Shown here in pieces: positions 4,901 through 6,531 of a stretch of DNA of 6,531 nt. The notes below the pieces were generated by a model, which worked only from the letters and a program-made list of their open reading frames with translations, did no database searches and was not told where the DNA came from. This stretch comes from Deltaproteobacteria bacterium (GTDB lineage Bacteria > Desulfobacterota > Desulfobacteria > C00003060 > C00003106). Position 1 is the stretch's first letter. The number at the start of each line of letters is the position of its first letter. Location: contig JAFDAE010000174.1 of the NCBI GenBank assembly GCA_019314005.1, positions 1 through 6,531 on the forward strand, read 5' to 3'. The position numbers and the translations under genes are program-made.

Positions 4901-6467
4901 TAAGAGCATTAGGAGAATACCTGAAATTTCGGTTGTTGATTCGAGTGAAGCTCCTGATGAACCGACGCCCTTTGAACCGCTTCCTCAAGAGCCTATTGTT
5001 GAGCAAACTCCTCCTCCAGATTTCCGGACAGAGGAGCCGGTTGTCTTTGAAGCTAGCAAGTTTAAGGTAAGAATTAAGGGGAACTTTACCTCTCCTGAGG
5101 AAGCGATTGTTGAAATGCTCGAGGGTGAATCTGTTGTAGATTCCAAGATGATTCATCTTATGCCTCAGGGTGGAGATTTAGTTTCTGAAGAGACGTTACT
5201 GCTCTATCATGGTGATGTTGAATCTGAAGCCGCACAATATTTTGAATCCCAAGGCTTGACGCTGATAGACGGTGAGCCGGACATTGTACGAGTCAAATTT
5301 CGTACCGTGGAAGACCCCAAAGGGCTCCCTCAAACCCTCCAGTTTTTTGCTGATTCCGCATTCAGTGACGAGATCCGCGATTATCGCAGGAATAAAAAAG
5401 AGAAGCGGCTATGGTCACCTAAGCGGATGTTGGTGAATAATAGCTCTATCTATATCCAGCTTAAGAATAGAAAATTTAATAAGAATAAGAACCAGAAGGA
5501 AACTGTTAATATCAATTTGTCTGTCACGAATGGGGATGGAAATGATGGTAATACCGTGATTTCCCTTGTGGAAACGGGCAATAATACGGGCGTCTTTCAA
5601 TCGCCAGGTATCCGACTTGGAAACAAGACGAATGGAAATGAAATTCACGTTACTCAAGAGGCCCACCTGAAAGCAGAACTCGTAGAGAACCCAAAGTATT
5701 TTTCGACTGTCGTGATCGATGAGCGCGAATTCGCTGCCGAATGGGGCAACAATTACGCAGCCGCACGTACTGCCGGTTATTCTGCTAACTACATTGATCT
5801 AAAACGGCCCGACGATTTCTGTATGGAGTTGCGAAATCAGCTTGTTGGCAATAAGGGCAAGTATTTTGAAAATTTCATGAATGGTGACAAGGCGAGTGAT
5901 AGGGAACACTGGCGCAATAATCCCAATGGTCCTGAATTTGTAGAAAGGGCTGACGTTGTCGCATTCTCAGGTCATGGCCCTGGAGGTTCGTTGGTCTTCC
6001 CGCGTGCTACGGGTACCGGTACCCCAATACAACAATTCCGCATCAACGCCAAGGACATGAGTTTTGGCGAATTTGATCTTGACTATGTTTTTACCTATAC
6101 CTGTAATTTTAATAAAACGGAAGATAAAGTACTCGCCAATATTCTCAAGGGCGGGTGTCATCTTATTGCCGGATACGAGACCCTTGCATTTATTAAACCT
6201 GCAGGGAAAACTTTTGGTCAACTATTGTTATCGGATATGACAATAGCTGAAGCTTGGCACGAGCAAGAGAAAAGATGGAAGAGTTCTAACCACGCTACCG
6301 TAAGAGGGCAGCCCTATGTCGCCATTACCTCGGTTGTTGGCTTGAAAAGTGCGCTTAATGACAAACTGCCAAAAGAGGGAAATAAAGGAGTTATTAGCTC
6401 TGCGGACTTTGAGGGGCCCACAAATAATAACATATTCATGAGAAGTAGGAAAAACCATAAAAGATGA
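1968..6467 (+). CDS. Giant secreted multidomain protein with a C-terminal clan CD (DUF6345-like) domain
   Basis: This 1499-residue protein starts with a Sec-type signal (K3, R10-R11, hydrophobic 14-29, likely cleavage near SLAG at 28-31). Domains read by eye are: three beta-rich repeats (56-152, 160-259, 266-369); an unrecognised region (about 370-600); IPT/TIG (609-697, GSGFTDGADVEFG and VINPDG); a malectin/galactose-binding-like domain (706-850, LDFGTEESVLQPGF and NGRYQGTLYFGD); an Ig-like domain (852-990, IPESWTAPQ and YGDKSGSGPG); a Pro/Glu linker (991-1028); a beta domain with ETGNNTGVF (1105-1245) and a Lys/Arg-rich insert (1140-1176); and a caspase-like domain (1251-1465) with H1336 and C1379. 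Three cysteines (61, 87, 122) lie in the first repeat. No sorting signal or outer-membrane anchor is visible at the basic C-terminus. It is probably exported and could bind glycans and process protein. Domain names are from motif memory, and enzymatic activity is unproven. Confidence 0.9.
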   Translation: MLKYFLPLSRRSGWLLTLLLLGVSAIFSLAGPSLLQHVGTKHALLAYADQTGADALYLFPCDPGEFWQTMITLTNLENRKVEVDPFCYHRNGDFLGNSPFIESLKAEGTQTIKAEEIGVPSCQTFTLEADGKMVGALLLTSLNGEKSEAIPAMHKSAKQLDFPPLLEGDTEDKTITLLNPGFSSANLEVIALDPDGGQLEQTFLPPLSSRESRTFAVKDLFSPESLYQLSTVRVISDNSIVGLQLVDSTPGDLVGLPALTSTSYKWSFPILTMGGDVELWTTVGLFNPGEVSAFVSIEAFDAEDASLGIIETTTFFPGAIYDLHTANMEGIIPQEAAVLKVTADEPIIGYTVIGAVEDMGVTAALGIPAEDQIVAGFEIIGSADGSVLKAYPMIGTKHGASKSTVESLGEDEIRAKIEIKSLSSVQILQGSKTGEKSTTQIKGLTEQAQEEGVSIGQIFIGNSPPIANSSAVLYFSQDIENEQGFRWISSDSILYDIDTEFISATMWVLVGDPPARLVFRGSGDGATIYGNVLFEPYNRAVVDVVKDSKRVRYLLTAIKIEIITGPDFDIPDEPIRLAPADLLNDVFHNDTDPDEPIITLQDEPYTPPFIVEVNDVIVKNTNQRWISNNVTSVTLQIFGSGFTDGADVEFGHPDISVNSINVISPSEIEVAIDVATGATLEATWVKVINPDGIEAFSDSPSGVALGLDFGTEESVLQPGFARFSPAGFDPLLGYGYTDISGVAAFVRVDADSLLRDGHASEIVDGHIRVTLDNGRYQGTLYFGDNDQDVDVGPFSVHAEGNVVAEDLTIPAGTFSDLSFDFVIQDGELNLDFVRSDGSMWAVNGLVIRRIDGTGIALVTPSGVAVNEYEEIEFEVIPDDLPLSPDGQISLVIPESWTAPQVSNPTAEGYVTATGMDGASVSTVAIEGRTILVNTNVFEPGQRINVLYGDKSGSGPGSRASEEGAFKFPIQTRGSNGVLKSIRRIPEISVVDSSEAPDEPTPFEPLPQEPIVEQTPPPDFRTEEPVVFEASKFKVRIKGNFTSPEEAIVEMLEGESVVDSKMIHLMPQGGDLVSEETLLLYHGDVESEAAQYFESQGLTLIDGEPDIVRVKFRTVEDPKGLPQTLQFFADSAFSDEIRDYRRNKKEKRLWSPKRMLVNNSSIYIQLKNRKFNKNKNQKETVNINLSVTNGDGNDGNTVISLVETGNNTGVFQSPGIRLGNKTNGNEIHVTQEAHLKAELVENPKYFSTVVIDEREFAAEWGNNYAAARTAGYSANYIDLKRPDDFCMELRNQLVGNKGKYFENFMNGDKASDREHWRNNPNGPEFVERADVVAFSGHGPGGSLVFPRATGTGTPIQQFRINAKDMSFGEFDLDYVFTYTCNFNKTEDKVLANILKGGCHLIAGYETLAFIKPAGKTFGQLLLSDMTIAEAWHEQEKRWKSSNHATVRGQPYVAITSVVGLKSALNDKLPKEGNKGVISSADFEGPTNNNIFMRSRKNHKR
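2133..3074 (+). repeat. Three tandem ~100-residue extracellular repeats (protein level)
   Basis: Residues 56-369 hold three diverged copies. Each starts with an FP motif (LFPCDPGEFWQT, FPPLLEGDTED, FPILTMGGDVELW), then T.(V/I).L.N(P/L), a strand with dG or dA, a Pro/Gly turn, and a closing V..D..I(V/I)G..L(I/V) with a final alP/IPA. This is the pattern of a widespread beta-sandwich repeat in secreted bacterial proteins, which often reads FPH...W.T...L.NP. DNA identity between copies is low, so the duplication is old. The first copy is unusual in carrying three cysteines. Confidence 0.65.
3792..4058 (+). other. IPT/TIG immunoglobulin-like domain (protein level)
   Basis: Residues 609-697 follow the IPT/TIG pattern: an initial P.I, a TLQIFGSGFTDGADVEFG core, SINVISPSEIEVAI, and a closing VKVINPDG strand. 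Such domains usually act as spacers or binding modules in extracellular proteins. Confidence 0.7.
4083..4517 (+). other. Malectin/galactose-binding-like domain (protein level)
   Basis: Residues 706-850 begin LDFGTEESVLQPGFARFSP and include LGYGYTD, a strand HIRVTLDNGRYQGTLYFGD, VHAEG, a LTIPAGTF turn and a final WAVNGLVIRRI. This order matches jelly-roll carbohydrate-binding modules found at the N-terminus of polysaccharide lyases and esterases. It is the best hint that the protein contacts a polysaccharide. The assignment is by motif order only. Confidence 0.55.
4521..4937 (+). other. Ig-like surface-protein domain (protein level)
   Basis: Residues 852-990 carry TPSGVAVNEYEEIEFEVIP, GQISLVIPESWTAPQ, GRTILVNTN, PGQRINVLYGDKSGSGPG and a final strand ISVVDS. 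This is close to a repeat known from large bacterial surface proteins, with a ...VPSGWTAPQ...YGDTSG... core. It is followed by a Pro/Glu-rich linker. Confidence 0.55.
5280..5702 (+). other. Beta domain with ETGNNTGVF motif and basic insert (protein level)
   Basis: Residues 1105-1245 include VRVKFRTVEDP, FSDEI, INLSVTNGDGNDGNTVISL and VETGNNTGVFQSPGI, a motif series seen in extracellular beta-domain repeats. Between FSDEI and the strand INLSV sits a stretch (1139-1176) with an unusually high content of Lys, Arg and Asn, unlike the acidic remainder of the protein. Confidence 0.5.
5718..6362 (+). other. C-terminal clan CD peptidase-like domain (protein level)
   Basis: Residues 1251-1465 open with AEWGNNYAAARTAGY and continue through FCMELRNQL. 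They then show ADVVAFSGHGPGG (H1336, codon 5973-5975), LDYVFTYTCNF (C1379, codon 6102-6104), GGCHLIAGYET and FGQLLLSDMTIAEAW. The HG then Cys order, the 43-residue spacing, each following a hydrophobic strand, and the later GCHLIAGY strand fit the caspase-haemoglobinase fold (clan CD: caspase, gingipain, CHAT). The opening EW.NNY and the ending I.EAW resemble DUF6345 proteins in particular. The usual Asp before the catalytic Cys is replaced by Tyr-Thr, so activity is uncertain. Confidence 0.6.
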
Positions 6468-6531
6468 TAGCCATGTGGAAATTAACTCTGTGTTGCCTTG
6501 CGCTTGGCATTTTCTGCCTTATTCTCTCAAG
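6464..6531 (+). CDS. Start of a gene with a hydrophobic N-terminus (partial)
   Basis: ATG at 6464 overlaps the TGA of the preceding gene as ATGA and stays open to the window end (22 codons, MIAMWKLTLCCLALGIFCLI...). A second in-frame ATG at 6473 is an equally possible start. The N-terminus is a signal peptide or membrane anchor: one Lys then a Leu/Cys-rich hydrophobic run. No lipobox is clear. The overlap suggests translational coupling with the giant protein, so the product is probably a co-expressed envelope or exported protein. No Shine-Dalgarno at the usual distance is evident, which also fits coupling. Function is unknown because the rest lies outside. Confidence 0.6.
   Translation, partial: MIAMWKLTLCCLALGIFCLILS

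Overview
The window looks like the chromosome of a Gram-negative, exosortase-bearing bacterium. The evidence is a protein ending in a PEP-CTERM sorting signal (VPEPAT, hydrophobic stretch, Arg-rich tail) next to a giant secreted multidomain protein. The FP...L.NPG repeats at the start of the giant protein remind me of secreted proteins of Desulfobacterota and large sulfur-oxidising Gammaproteobacteria. That placement is inference; the window has no marker gene.

Layout: 1-863 is a long AT-rich stretch with no convincing gene. It holds several repeat structures: two copies of AGTTAAGTGC, a perfect 24-bp inverted repeat (279-302 / 429-452) enclosing a 42-codon reading frame, and a 10-bp inverted repeat (463-472 / 524-533). 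It looks like mobile-element debris or a non-coding regulatory region. 864-1761 is a PEP-CTERM protein gene with a good ribosome binding site, a signal peptide and an intact sorting signal. Its reading frame is broken twice, each time as if one base were missing. Adding one C at each break gives a 299-residue protein. 1762-1967 is a 206-base gap with a possible pair of competing hairpins just before a very strong ribosome binding site. 1968-6467 is one intact 1499-residue secreted protein. From 6464 a further gene with a hydrophobic N-terminus starts in an ATGA overlap and runs off the window.

The large protein is the main object of interest. In order I read: a signal peptide; three tandem beta-rich repeats of about 100 residues; a region I do not recognise; an IPT/TIG domain; a malectin/galactose-binding-like domain; an Ig-like domain; a Pro/Glu-rich linker; a beta domain with the ETGNNTGVF motif and a very basic insert; and a C-terminal domain with His (SGHG) and Cys (YTCN) 43 residues apart. 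The last domain resembles clan CD (caspase/gingipain-like) peptidases and the DUF6345 group. A working model is a cell-surface or secreted, carbohydrate-contacting protein with a terminal caspase-fold domain, coupled in translation to a small exported or membrane partner. The PEP-CTERM protein would be a separate surface protein, now possibly a pseudogene. No tRNA, rRNA, CRISPR array or intact transposase is visible.
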